DNA from: Dehalococcoidia bacterium | GTDB taxonomy: Bacteria > Chloroflexota > Dehalococcoidia > GIF9 > AB-539-J10 | DNA: 7,454 bases | Assembly (NCBI GenBank): GCA_030603485.1 | Contig: JAUVXS010000086.1 | Span: 1-7,454 of the forward strand | Direction of reading: 5' to 3' | Part shown: positions 1-6,523 of the stretch, piece by piece | How the letters are laid out: each line of letters begins with the position of its first letter | How positions within the stretch are numbered: position 1 is the first letter of the stretch | Translations under genes and position numbers: made by a program | The notes under the pieces: generated by a model | Databases searched by the model: none | Seen by the model: the letters and a program-made list of their open reading frames with translations, nothing else | What the model was told of the DNA's origin: nothing

Positions 1-88
1 AAATCCGGCTTAAAAAGCATTCCGCCCACCGTTTGATTGCCGATTCAACGCGCTCTATCTCCACAATATCAACGCCAATCGATGTCAC
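1..88 (-). CDS. acpS: Holo-[acyl-carrier-protein] synthase, N-terminal 29 codons, cut by window edge
   Basis: AcpS transfers 4'-phosphopantetheine from CoA to the serine of acyl carrier protein, in the cytoplasm, to start fatty acid synthesis. The visible product begins V(M)TSIGVDIVEIERVESAI and continues through RWAECFLSRI. This matches the family N-terminus, including the Mg-binding Asp of the GxDIVEIxR motif (D7) and the FLxRIF segment that follows. The start is GTG at 88-86, five bases after AAAAGGAG (101-94). An in-frame GTG at 109-107 is possible but would add seven residues not expected in the family. The gene lies 42 bases after the glutamine synthetase stop on the same strand, with no terminator between, so the two are probably co-transcribed. 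The active-site Glu and the rest of the roughly 120-residue protein lie outside the window. Confidence 0.88.
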   Translation of the reverse strand, partial: MTSIGVDIVEIERVESAIKRWAECFLSRI

Positions 89-130
89 TCCGTCTCCTTT
101 TGGGCGCACCTCTATTTTTCTTTGTGCTTA

Positions 131-1555
131 CTATATGTCGCTATATAGCTCAAACTCGTAGGGATGCGGTCTAGCCCGTAGTGGATTTACTTCCTTGTTC
201 AGCTTATATTCAATCCAAGCGTCTATCAAATCTTCAGTAAACACTTTGCCTTTTAACAAGAAATCATGGTCGTCTCTCAGAGCATCTAAGGCGTCCTCCA
301 AAGAGTTGGGTAGAGTCTTAATATCAGCTCGCTGGTGCTCCGGCATCTCAGCAATATCTATATCAAAGGGGCCAAATCCTTCGGCAGCTGGGTCTATCTT
401 ATTCTCAATGCCGTCAAGGCCCGCCATCAGCATAGCTGACAGAGCTAAATAAGGATTACAGGTTGCATCAGGTGGGCGGAATTCTATTCTTGCCCTTTGT
501 TTATTAACGTCATACATAGGGATACGCACTGCAGCAGTCCTGTTTGCCGCAGCATAGAAAAGATTCACTGGGGCTTCATAGCCAGGGATAAGCCTTTTAT
601 AGGAGTTGGTGCTGGGATTAGTAAATGCTAGGAGTGCTGGGCCATGTTTCAACAAGCCGCCAATGTAATTTAAGGCCAGTTGGCTCAGGCCAGCATAGCC
701 GTCTTTATCATAGAAGAGTGAAGTCTTGCCGTCAGATAGATACTGGTGGACATGCATACCGCTTCCAGCTTGCTGGTAAAGCGGCTTGGGCATAAAGGTA
801 GCAACTTTACCACTCTGGTAGGCAATATTCTTGATCAGGTATTTCATCAGCATCACTGCATCTGCTGACGCCAACAGGGTATTGTGTGGCACCTCTATCT
901 CCACCTGGGCTGCGCCTACCTCATGATGGTGGTATTTCACTGGTATGCCAGACTCTTCAATCAGCTTGACCAACTTCGACCTTAGGTTGAACGTGCTGTC
1001 TGCGGGTGGGATGCCGTGATATCCTGCCTGTGAGGGGAACTTATATCCCAAATTTGGGTTCTCTTGTCTTCCCGTGTTCCAAAAGGCTTCAGTCGAATCT
1101 AGATAATAAGATGCCTCGTTTATGCCTGAGGTATATCTGATCTCATCAAAGACATAGAATTCAAGCTCCGGGCTAAACAGAGCGACCTTTTTCTGGGTTG
1201 AAGCCATATATTGCTCTGCTTTCTTGGCAACATTACGTGGATATCTTGGATACGGTGTCTTATCAGGCTCGAAGATGTCACATACTATGCTGAGCGTTTT
1301 AAGGTCGTGAAAGGGATCAATGACGACAGTGGTATTGTCTGGTATTATTTTCATGTCTCCAGCTGCAACCTTCTTATAACCAGGATAGCTAGAGGCATCT
1401 ATCCCGATGCCATCGGTGAACGTCGATTTATTCAACTGGCTCGCGGGGATAGTTATGTGGTGCCAGCGACCGAATAAGTCAACAACCTTGAAATCCACCA
1501 TTTCAATACTCTGAGCCTTAACAAACTTGAATACCTCTTCACTCCTAAGAATCAT
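131..1555 (-). CDS. glnA: Type I glutamine synthetase
   Basis: Makes glutamine from glutamate, ammonia and ATP as a cytoplasmic dodecamer (family knowledge). At 474 residues it has the usual length. Visible landmarks: N-terminal beta-grasp with DGIGIDASS (48-56), metal ligands E130/E132 in PELEF, E212 and E219, the GSGMHVHQ motif (264-271), NSYKRLIPGYEAPV with flap Glu E327, and RIEFRPPDATCNP with E358. The adenylylation segment, NLYDLP in enteric enzymes (Tyr397), reads DIAEMP here, with Ala402 in place of Tyr, so control by adenylylation is not expected. The ATG has AGGAGG (1566-1561) five bases upstream. A sigma70-type promoter and a possible leader ORF sit in the 211-base gap before it, so it can be transcribed separately from the upstream genes. 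The stop is TAG. The family call is secure; the mode of regulation is not. Confidence 0.97.
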   Translation of the reverse strand: MILRSEEVFKFVKAQSIEMVDFKVVDLFGRWHHITIPASQLNKSTFTDGIGIDASSYPGYKKVAAGDMKIIPDNTTVVIDPFHDLKTLSIVCDIFEPDKTPYPRYPRNVAKKAEQYMASTQKKVALFSPELEFYVFDEIRYTSGINEASYYLDSTEAFWNTGRQENPNLGYKFPSQAGYHGIPPADSTFNLRSKLVKLIEESGIPVKYHHHEVGAAQVEIEVPHNTLLASADAVMLMKYLIKNIAYQSGKVATFMPKPLYQQAGSGMHVHQYLSDGKTSLFYDKDGYAGLSQLALNYIGGLLKHGPALLAFTNPSTNSYKRLIPGYEAPVNLFYAAANRTAAVRIPMYDVNKQRARIEFRPPDATCNPYLALSAMLMAGLDGIENKIDPAAEGFGPFDIDIAEMPEHQRADIKTLPNSLEDALDALRDDHDFLLKGKVFTEDLIDAWIEYKLNKEVNPLRARPHPYEFELYSDI

Positions 1556-1567
1556 CTTTACCTCCTA

Positions 1568-1633
1568 TTAACAGAATTCACATAAGCTTTGGTACTGCCC
1601 GCACCTTACCAGGGCTTGGTCTCTAACACGCAT
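1568..1633 (-). CDS. Possible 21-codon leader ORF upstream of glnA
   Basis: An ATG at 1633-1631 follows GGGAG (1643-1639) with a five-base spacer and opens a 21-codon frame, MRVRDQALVRCGQYQSLCEFC, ending TAA at 1570-1568. A second in-frame TAG (1567-1565) follows at once, and its last bases begin the glnA Shine-Dalgarno AGGAGG. It lies wholly inside the predicted glnA leader. Three of 21 codons are Gln (CAA, CAG, CAA) and three are Cys. The position suggests translational coupling or ribosome-position control of glnA initiation. No terminator hairpin with a T-run follows, so classical transcription attenuation is not supported. An ORF this short could be chance; the good SD and the stop placement are the arguments for it. 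Confidence 0.4.
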   Translation of the reverse strand: MRVRDQALVRCGQYQSLCEFC

Positions 1634-1641
1634 CAATTCTC

Positions 1642-1661
1642 CCAATTCTCGGAGTAATTGG
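1642..1661. promoter_or_regulatory. Inverted repeat CCAATT-N8-AATTGG at the predicted glnA start site
   Basis: A perfect six-base inverted repeat with an eight-base spacer covers about +1 to +19 of the predicted glnA transcript. As DNA it is well placed to be a repressor operator. As RNA it would form a hairpin whose right arm touches the Shine-Dalgarno (1643-1639) of the leader ORF. It does not match a GlnR/TnrA-type site (TGTNA-N7-TNACA). Which role applies, if any, cannot be told from sequence. Confidence 0.4.
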
Positions 1662-1666
1662 CTGCT

Positions 1667-1695
1667 ATTAAACCAAAAGTTAGAGTAATAGTCAA
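1667..1695 (-). promoter_or_regulatory. Predicted sigma70-type promoter of glnA
   Basis: On the minus strand, TTGACT (1695-1690, five of six matches to the -35 consensus) and TTTAAT (1672-1667, -10-like) are separated by exactly 17 bases. The start site would fall near 1660, giving a leader of about 105 bases before the glnA ATG. It lies in the gap after the MBL-fold gene, and no other promoter of this quality was found in the window. Confidence 0.6.
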
Positions 1696-1766
1696 CCTGA
1701 AACGGTCACACGATACAGGACTTGCTCAGTGTGGGAAAGGAGCGCTCAGGAACCAAATATGTCTCG

Positions 1767-2609
1767 TTATACGTTCACCTGTATGCCATCGTAGGCAAAT
1801 TTGATATCGTCCGACTCCAGGGCACAATAGTCATCGTAGCTGCGATTCCAGTATTCCTCAAGATGAACGAACAGGACCTTTTTTGCCTGGATGCGTGCCG
1901 CCAGTTCGAGCGTTTGTTCGAAGGTATACAGGGCAGTCCTCGAGATGTGATCTGCCGGGTATTTGAAGTGATGTTTCAGCCCGCTGTCGAATATCCCCGG
2001 CTGAATGACAAGGAGGTCGGGCTTTTGAACTTCAGTTCGATACTCCGGGAAAGGCTTGAAATCGCAGGGAGCATAGACGACCCTGCACCCTGACTTTTCA
2101 AAGACGTAAACGAAGGCTAACTGGGAACCTTGGTCCACCGGGATGGCAGTTATCCTAACGTTATTGATCTGGACTTCCTCCTGAAAAAGCATGAGCCGGA
2201 CAAAACCGCTCTGCTGATAGAAATCGACCAGAGGACCGTACTGAGACTGGACCGCCTTTATTCGTTCGCCCAGTTGTTCAGGAAGTAGCAAATAGATTTG
2301 TTTTTCTGGATAGGCACGCCAAGTACGAAAATCCAGCGTAATCTGCTCCACCACACGCAATCCTTCCACATGGTCCGGGTCCAGTTGAGTTAATATCAGA
2401 TAATCGATACGACGGATATGACAACGATTCAATTGATTTGCGATCTCTGCAGGTGTGTCAATCAGGAGGTTGATATCGTGAAGGAACGCAGAAGGTCCTG
2501 TTCTCGTGTAAGGAACACCCTTCTTCCTGGCTTCCTGGCAGATTCTACATTGGCAAAGGGGCTTGGGGATTGCCATGCAACCCCCGGAGCCCAGAATAGT
2601 CCACTTCAT
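1767..2609 (-). CDS. MBL-fold protein of the PhnP/PqqB-like group with an altered metal site
   Basis: 280 residues starting MKWTILGSGG, the usual first strand of this group. C19, C21 and C24 (CxCxxC) match the structural zinc site of PhnP. The catalytic motif HxHxDH reads TQLDPDHVEGL: D79 and H80 are kept, but the two histidines are Q75 and D77. The later metal His, expected near PVxHG, appears to be Q160 (PVDQG). D183 (APCDF) and H249 (VHLEE) are kept. Normal family members hydrolyse phosphodiesters, for example the cyclic ribose phosphate in phosphonate breakdown. Here ordinary dinuclear hydrolysis looks unlikely, and a different metal, chemistry or a binding role is possible. PqqB also lacks the HxH pair, but the rest of the PqqB signature is absent here. 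The start ATG has no clear Shine-Dalgarno and lies 69 bases after the asparagine-synthetase-like gene, so it probably relies on upstream translation. Stop TAA. Function unknown. Confidence 0.85.
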   Translation of the reverse strand: MKWTILGSGGCMAIPKPLCQCRICQEARKKGVPYTRTGPSAFLHDINLLIDTPAEIANQLNRCHIRRIDYLILTQLDPDHVEGLRVVEQITLDFRTWRAYPEKQIYLLLPEQLGERIKAVQSQYGPLVDFYQQSGFVRLMLFQEEVQINNVRITAIPVDQGSQLAFVYVFEKSGCRVVYAPCDFKPFPEYRTEVQKPDLLVIQPGIFDSGLKHHFKYPADHISRTALYTFEQTLELAARIQAKKVLFVHLEEYWNRSYDDYCALESDDIKFAYDGIQVNV

Positions 2610-2678
2610 ATTAGTCTGCAGAACTCTTTGACAGGGCGGTTGGAGATACCGTCACTATGATGGCTATGGCTCCGCCTT

Positions 2679-4163
2679 CTACTTAAAGGGGTCCCACCGC
2701 ACCGTCTGTTTCTCATATGCGGGCGGAAACAGCTTCAAGAACTCGTCGTAATAGAGTAGTTCTTTGAACGTGGCGAATGGCATGCCGTATGCTGACCTGG
2801 GGCGGCTCTTTATTTCTTCGGGGTCGATTACCTTGGACACCAGCATGTCCATGACGTCATCGGTGCCGACCCCCATGGCAAATCTGAGCTTCTCACGATT
2901 GGCAATTTTCTCAGGAAGCATGTCACGGAATGCTTCACGCAAGATGAATTTCTCTATCTGTTGCTCTCCGTAAATCTTCCACGCCATCGGTATCTTCTGA
3001 GCGAAAGCGACAATCTTGGCGTCCAGGAATGGTATCTGATACACCACAGCGTTCGCCATCCAGCCCCGGTCGAGGCGCCTCAGAGCAGTATTGTAGGCTA
3101 TGTCCAGCAATTTCTGGGCAAGCTGCTCCCGGTGTGCGTCGCTAGTCACTTTGGGGTTTTTTAGAACCATACGGTATCCCCCAAACAGCTCATCTGCCCC
3201 TTCACCAACCAGGACAGCATCGGTGTATTCCTTTGCCATGCGCGCAACGCAGTAGTTGGATATAATGCCCGATATGCAGTCCTCGTCAAAACTCTCAAGG
3301 TGCCAGACTGCCCGGCGAATCAAATTGGAAATATCGCAGTCGGCTATCCGGTAGATGTGAAGATTGTGCTTTAGACCGAGGAATTCGGCCATTAGCACCG
3401 CATTTTCCAAGTCGGGACCAGGCGCGCTGTCAATCGTAGCAGTGAACAGGTGCAGGTCAGGGTTGTACTCCTTGGCGATGACGGCCGCAATAGAGCTGTC
3501 CAGCCCACCGCTCAATGAGACGCCCCGTACGCCGGGCATTCTTTTCTGCACTGCCTCTATGAGTAGTTGACGGAGGGTCGTAGCGGCTTCACTTATGGTT
3601 CCCGGCTCAGGCACTTCAGGAACAAAAGGTTCAAAAGGCTTCAGCCCTTCGTTGGTGCTGTAGATACGGCCCGGGGGCAACTCATTGACGTCAAAGCGAA
3701 TGTGGTCTATCAGTCCCTTCATTTCGGTACTGAAGCACAACAGGCCATGCTCCGACCCGTAGAAGAGAGGTCTGGCACCCACCGGGTCTCGTGCCAAAAT
3801 CACCTCACCTGCATCAACGATGGCACAAGTGTAGCTTCCTTCAAGTAGGGAAAAGCAGTCCTTGCCGTGCTTCTCGTAGAACTCCTTGAACAATTCAACA
3901 TCATGCTGGCCAGGCACTCTTTCGTTAAACAACTCTCCGTCAAAAAGGATGAATGGATATCTTGACAGCGAGGTGCAAGAAGTCCTCTCTGGCGTCAGAT
4001 TGACTTCATTGGCGCCCAGAGCCCCGCGGCGGTCAGGCAGGGTCCGCACGATCGCATTGTCTGGACCGCGGTATTGCATTCGCTCCAGCATCTTGCCAAC
4101 CTGTTGCCCGCATCCCTCGAGCAGTTTTCCATCTAGTGAAAAAATTCCGGCTACGCTTGCCAT
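2679..4163 (-). CDS. asnB: Asparagine synthetase-like protein (AsnB family) lacking the glutaminase cysteine
   Basis: AsnB-type enzymes adenylate aspartate and amidate it with ammonia, usually released from glutamine by an N-terminal Ntn domain whose Cys2 is the nucleophile. Here the start reads MASVAGIF, with Ala at position 2, so glutamine hydrolysis is not expected. The rest of the Ntn fold remains: YRGPD (31-35), FDGELFN (74-80, Asp where N of NGE is usual), HD at 87-88 and LARDPVGARPLFY (123-135). The synthetase domain has the PP-loop SGGLDSS (218-224) and GEGADELFGGY (320-330), which keeps the catalytic Glu seen in AsnB. The usual ExRxPFLD reads VYQIPFLD (374-381). At 494 residues it is shorter than E. 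coli AsnB (554). The ATG has AAAGGAG (4176-4170) six bases upstream, so the Ala2 start is firm. It lies 58 bases after a corrinoid protein gene, probably in the same operon. Stop TAG. A different amidotransfer or ligation substrate is possible. Confidence 0.88.
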   Translation of the reverse strand: MASVAGIFSLDGKLLEGCGQQVGKMLERMQYRGPDNAIVRTLPDRRGALGANEVNLTPERTSCTSLSRYPFILFDGELFNERVPGQHDVELFKEFYEKHGKDCFSLLEGSYTCAIVDAGEVILARDPVGARPLFYGSEHGLLCFSTEMKGLIDHIRFDVNELPPGRIYSTNEGLKPFEPFVPEVPEPGTISEAATTLRQLLIEAVQKRMPGVRGVSLSGGLDSSIAAVIAKEYNPDLHLFTATIDSAPGPDLENAVLMAEFLGLKHNLHIYRIADCDISNLIRRAVWHLESFDEDCISGIISNYCVARMAKEYTDAVLVGEGADELFGGYRMVLKNPKVTSDAHREQLAQKLLDIAYNTALRRLDRGWMANAVVYQIPFLDAKIVAFAQKIPMAWKIYGEQQIEKFILREAFRDMLPEKIANREKLRFAMGVGTDDVMDMLVSKVIDPEEIKSRPRSAYGMPFATFKELLYYDEFLKLFPPAYEKQTVRWDPFK

Positions 4164-4221
4164 ACAACACTCCTTTGTCGCAAGTATTTCTGCTGCCTGT
4201 GTCTACGCCTTAACCTGTCTG

Positions 4222-4896
4222 TTAGTAGCCCTCGAGCACTTTTATTGCAGCGAAGGCATCAATACAATAGGCATCGGCACCTATCTCCTGGGCAAACTCC
4301 TCGGAGACTGCGGCGCCACCGACGAGCACTTTTACACTGCTCCGGAGTTTGTTTTCCTCAAGAGCCTTGATCACCACGCCCATTTCAATCATGGTGGTGG
4401 TAAGCAAGGCTGATAGTCCCAGGTATCCTGGTTTTTCTTCCCTCACGAACTCGACCACTTGCTCCGTGGGCACATCTGTTCCCAGGTCATGCACCTCGTA
4501 ACCAGCGCCTTTCAGTAAGATAGCAACGATGTTCTTTCCAATATCATGGATATCCCCCTTTACCGTGGCGATGGCGAATTTTCCTTTGGTCTCTACGTTT
4601 GCTGACTCCAGCACTGGCTTCAGGATATCCATCGCTGCTCCCACTGCCTCAGCCGAGGCAAGCATGTCTGGAATAAAGTACTCTTTGGTAGAGAACTTTT
4701 CACCGACCACCTGCATTCCAGCAGTCAAGCCCTCGGTTATTATCCCCTGCGGGGAGATATTCCTCTCAAGAGCTTGTTGCGTGAGTTCCACCACGCCGGG
4801 TGTCCCGGCAAGACTGTCATCTATCCCTATATCATCCTGCGTCTTTCTTCCCTGTATTACATTCTCTCTAATTATGGCAATTATGTCCTTGCTCAT
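4222..4896 (-). CDS. Corrinoid (B12-binding) methyl-carrier protein, second copy
   Basis: 224 residues of the MttC/MtbC/MtgC type. It carries the methyl group on cobalt between a substrate methyltransferase and a second methyltransferase. A helical N-terminal cap domain (about 1-95, with GEKFSTKEYFIPDMLASAEA around 65-84) is followed by a Rossmann B12 domain with DIHDIG (115-120; H117 is the lower cobalt ligand), GLSALLTTTM (160-169) and VGG (192-194). ATG 4896 is chosen over the upstream in-frame ATG at 4914. It has GGGGA (4908-4904) seven bases upstream, its N-terminus aligns with the paralogue at 7216-6524, and it sits one base after the methyltransferase stop (TAG-C-ATG), a sign of translational coupling. 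It aligns without gaps to that paralogue, 129 of 224 identical by hand count. Stop TAA. The cognate methyltransferase is almost certainly the adjacent upstream gene. Confidence 0.95.
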   Translation of the reverse strand: MSKDIIAIIRENVIQGRKTQDDIGIDDSLAGTPGVVELTQQALERNISPQGIITEGLTAGMQVVGEKFSTKEYFIPDMLASAEAVGAAMDILKPVLESANVETKGKFAIATVKGDIHDIGKNIVAILLKGAGYEVHDLGTDVPTEQVVEFVREEKPGYLGLSALLTTTMIEMGVVIKALEENKLRSSVKVLVGGAAVSEEFAQEIGADAYCIDAFAAIKVLEGY

Positions 4897-4897
4897 G

Positions 4898-6436
4898 CTA
4901 ACTTCCCCTTTCATAAACGTTAAGTCGTGGTAGTAGGCCAGGAATTTCCTCGAATATTCTGGCAGTTATCTTTCGGTCAATGTGTTCCACCGGTCTTGCC
5001 AACAAGTCCTTCATTTGCTCATAGGCAATCTCAAAAACATCGTCCGTTTCACCACTTCCCTCAAAGGGATATATCCCGGATATTTCTCCACTGCGCAACA
5101 CAGGGCGAATATAGCTTATGTATAGCTTTTGCGGCGTAGTCACTACCGCGCGCATCTGTTTCAGCGCTGCTTCCATCTCCGGTTGGTCAATCCGTGGTTG
5201 TCGTAAGAAAAATTTTATCATCTTGAAGTGGGCATCATCCAAGACCGCCTGGAGGAGACAGAAGACAGAATTACAGTCCAGAAGACCAAAGGCGCAGTGC
5301 AGGTATTGAGGTCCTGACATGGCCACCACTATATCCGAGAACAGCCTCTCTATTGATGATTGCTGTCCAGGTATCTTCGAGTCACAGACGCCGGAGGTAG
5401 AGTAGTTGGGTATCCCGTAGAAACGTGCCATCTGGACGCAGTCGATATTGTACTGACTGGTCTCGACAGAGCCATAGGAATCACCTAGGGTGTCCATCCT
5501 GGCTCTGACCGGCACGCTGCCGTAGAGCACTGGAGTCCCCGGTTTTACCAGTTGCCCCAGAGTTATGCCTGCCAACACCTCCGCATTTATCTGAGCCATG
5601 ATACCAGCTTCCTTTATAGGTGCGGTGGTGCCTGCTTGTGGTGATGATGACACGGCAACCGGCAATCCTCGGCGGCACACTTCAATGAAAGTGGCTGTGG
5701 TGTCATCGACGAACTGGAGTGGGCTCTTCACCAGGCAGGTGATAAACGAGATGATGGGGTTCTCTTCGAGTGCCTTTTTACCTCCAACGATGAGTTCTGC
5801 CATCCTCACCACGTTGTCAAGCTGCTTCAAACTGGTCAACCCGCTCATAAAGTGCTTGGTATTGTTGTTAAGCGAGGCAAAGAATTTATTGACGTCTTTA
5901 TTATCCCCGGTTATGTCGCGGTCCTGGATATTAACGGTGCGAATGTAGCCATCAACCATCTCAAGATGCTCACAAATATGGGCTGACTGGCACAGGTCAT
6001 CAACTGTACCTCGCCTGGGCTTAAACTCGGGTATCCTGATCTCCCTGGTAGGGTCAGCCTTATTCACATAGGTAGGAAAATGCACATCCAGCCAGATATT
6101 GGTCTCCGACCCCGTAATAAAATATACCCTGGGCTCATCACCGTGCATGATGAGGGTATTATCCGGGTTCCGAGCCCCCAGTTTCACGGTCCTGGGAGCA
6201 TTATCCAGCGCCTTTAATACCAATTGCTCTGGAATCTTCACCTGCCAGCTCTGATGGTCACCAGCGATGGACTCAACTGCCGCGCCATGACCATGGAGTA
6301 TATCCACCGCTTCCCTGTTGAAGCTTATTAGCCCGGGGTCAGTCAGTATCTGCATGGAAACCTGGTGAATTAGCTCCACCTGTTCCCTAGTCAACCTTTC
6401 GTATGGTCTATCAACAAGTATTCCTTCTCTTGGCAC
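4898..6436 (-). CDS. Trimethylamine methyltransferase family protein, non-pyrrolysine (MttB/MtgB superfamily)
   Basis: 512 residues of the superfamily that moves a methyl group from a tertiary or quaternary amine to Co(I) of a partner corrinoid protein (COG5598-type). Recognisable segments: RLTREQVELIH near the N-terminus, the GTTAPIKEAGIMAQINAEVLAG barrel core (269-290), VLYGS (303-307), and ARFYGIPNYSTSGVCDSK (337-354). True MttB carries pyrrolysine from an in-frame TAG; this frame has no internal TAG and ends in TAG. It therefore belongs with the non-Pyl relatives. Characterised ones act on glycine betaine (MtgB), proline betaine (MtpB), carnitine (MtcB) or gamma-butyrobetaine (MtyB); the substrate here cannot be assigned. 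The start is GTG at 6436-6434 with AGGAGG (6448-6443) six bases upstream. It is flanked on both sides by corrinoid protein genes. No tetrahydrofolate- or CoM-methyltransferase, activase or transporter gene is visible. Confidence 0.93.
   Translation of the reverse strand: MPREGILVDRPYERLTREQVELIHQVSMQILTDPGLISFNREAVDILHGHGAAVESIAGDHQSWQVKIPEQLVLKALDNAPRTVKLGARNPDNTLIMHGDEPRVYFITGSETNIWLDVHFPTYVNKADPTREIRIPEFKPRRGTVDDLCQSAHICEHLEMVDGYIRTVNIQDRDITGDNKDVNKFFASLNNNTKHFMSGLTSLKQLDNVVRMAELIVGGKKALEENPIISFITCLVKSPLQFVDDTTATFIEVCRRGLPVAVSSSPQAGTTAPIKEAGIMAQINAEVLAGITLGQLVKPGTPVLYGSVPVRARMDTLGDSYGSVETSQYNIDCVQMARFYGIPNYSTSGVCDSKIPGQQSSIERLFSDIVVAMSGPQYLHCAFGLLDCNSVFCLLQAVLDDAHFKMIKFFLRQPRIDQPEMEAALKQMRAVVTTPQKLYISYIRPVLRSGEISGIYPFEGSGETDDVFEIAYEQMKDLLARPVEHIDRKITARIFEEIPGLLPRLNVYERGS
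4904..4908 (-). promoter_or_regulatory. Shine-Dalgarno fixing the 4896 start of the second corrinoid protein
   Basis: GGGGA (within AAGGGGAAG) lies seven bases before ATG 4896 and inside the last codons of the methyltransferase gene. The competing ATG at 4914 has no purine-rich stretch before it, so 4896 is the better start. Confidence 0.7.
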
Positions 6437-6442
6437 TAGATT

Positions 6443-6448
6443 CCTCCT
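6443..6448 (-). promoter_or_regulatory. Shine-Dalgarno for the GTG start of the methyltransferase
   Basis: AGGAGG is six bases before GTG 6436-6434. It justifies the non-ATG start, since no in-frame ATG lies nearby with comparable spacing. The competing hairpins at 6458-6503 end ten bases upstream of it. Confidence 0.75.
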
Positions 6449-6457
6449 AGTTTTTGT

Positions 6458-6503
6458 AGTTGCCTGATTTATCAGGCTCGCTTGCCCAGCAAACTTGGCA
6501 ACT
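6458..6503 (-). promoter_or_regulatory. Competing hairpins between the first corrinoid gene and the methyltransferase gene
   Basis: In the 87-base gap the transcript can form GCCTGA-TAAA-TCAGGC (6477-6462, six perfect pairs, four-base loop) or a longer-range stem AGTTGCC/GGCAACT (6503-6497 with 6464-6458, seven perfect pairs). They share the GGC at 6464-6462 and so exclude each other. No T-run follows in the sense direction, so this is not a rho-independent terminator. It could be an intercistronic processing or stability element, or modulate access to the SD at 6448-6443. It matches no riboswitch that I recognise; in particular I see no cobalamin-riboswitch B12-box. Confidence 0.35.
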
Positions 6504-6523
6504 GCAATCAGATTATCGCTATT

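Noticed and set aside
1696..1766. Possible terminator after the MBL-fold gene (GAGCGCTC palindrome)
   Set aside because: The palindrome has no loop and no following T-run on the sense strand, so it cannot act as a rho-independent terminator.
1722..2093. Plus-strand open frame of 123 codons
   Set aside because: Lies opposite the MBL-fold gene and its product resembles no protein family; the minus-strand frame has clear family motifs.
2610..2678. GGCGG/CCGCC inverted repeat (2676-2672 with 2639-2635) between the AsnB-like and MBL genes
   Set aside because: Only five pairs across a loop of more than 30 bases, asymmetric inside and without a T-run, so neither a terminator nor a clear regulatory element.
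3886..4413. Plus-strand open frame of 175 codons spanning the AsnB-like gene start and corrinoid gene end
   Set aside because: Shadow frame across two real genes and their gap; low-complexity Ser-rich product without recognisable motifs.
4898..4900. Methyltransferase TAG read as pyrrolysine with extension into the next frame
   Set aside because: Read-through would add only about ten codons before another stop, and the protein is already full length; the true Pyl site is internal in MttB.
5481..5678. Minus-strand 65-codon frame inside the methyltransferase gene
   Set aside because: Alternative frame of a well-supported gene, with no Shine-Dalgarno and no family resemblance.
6437..6523. Cobalamin riboswitch upstream of the methyltransferase
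   Set aside because: The gap is too short and I see no B12-box (GCCACTG-like) sequence.
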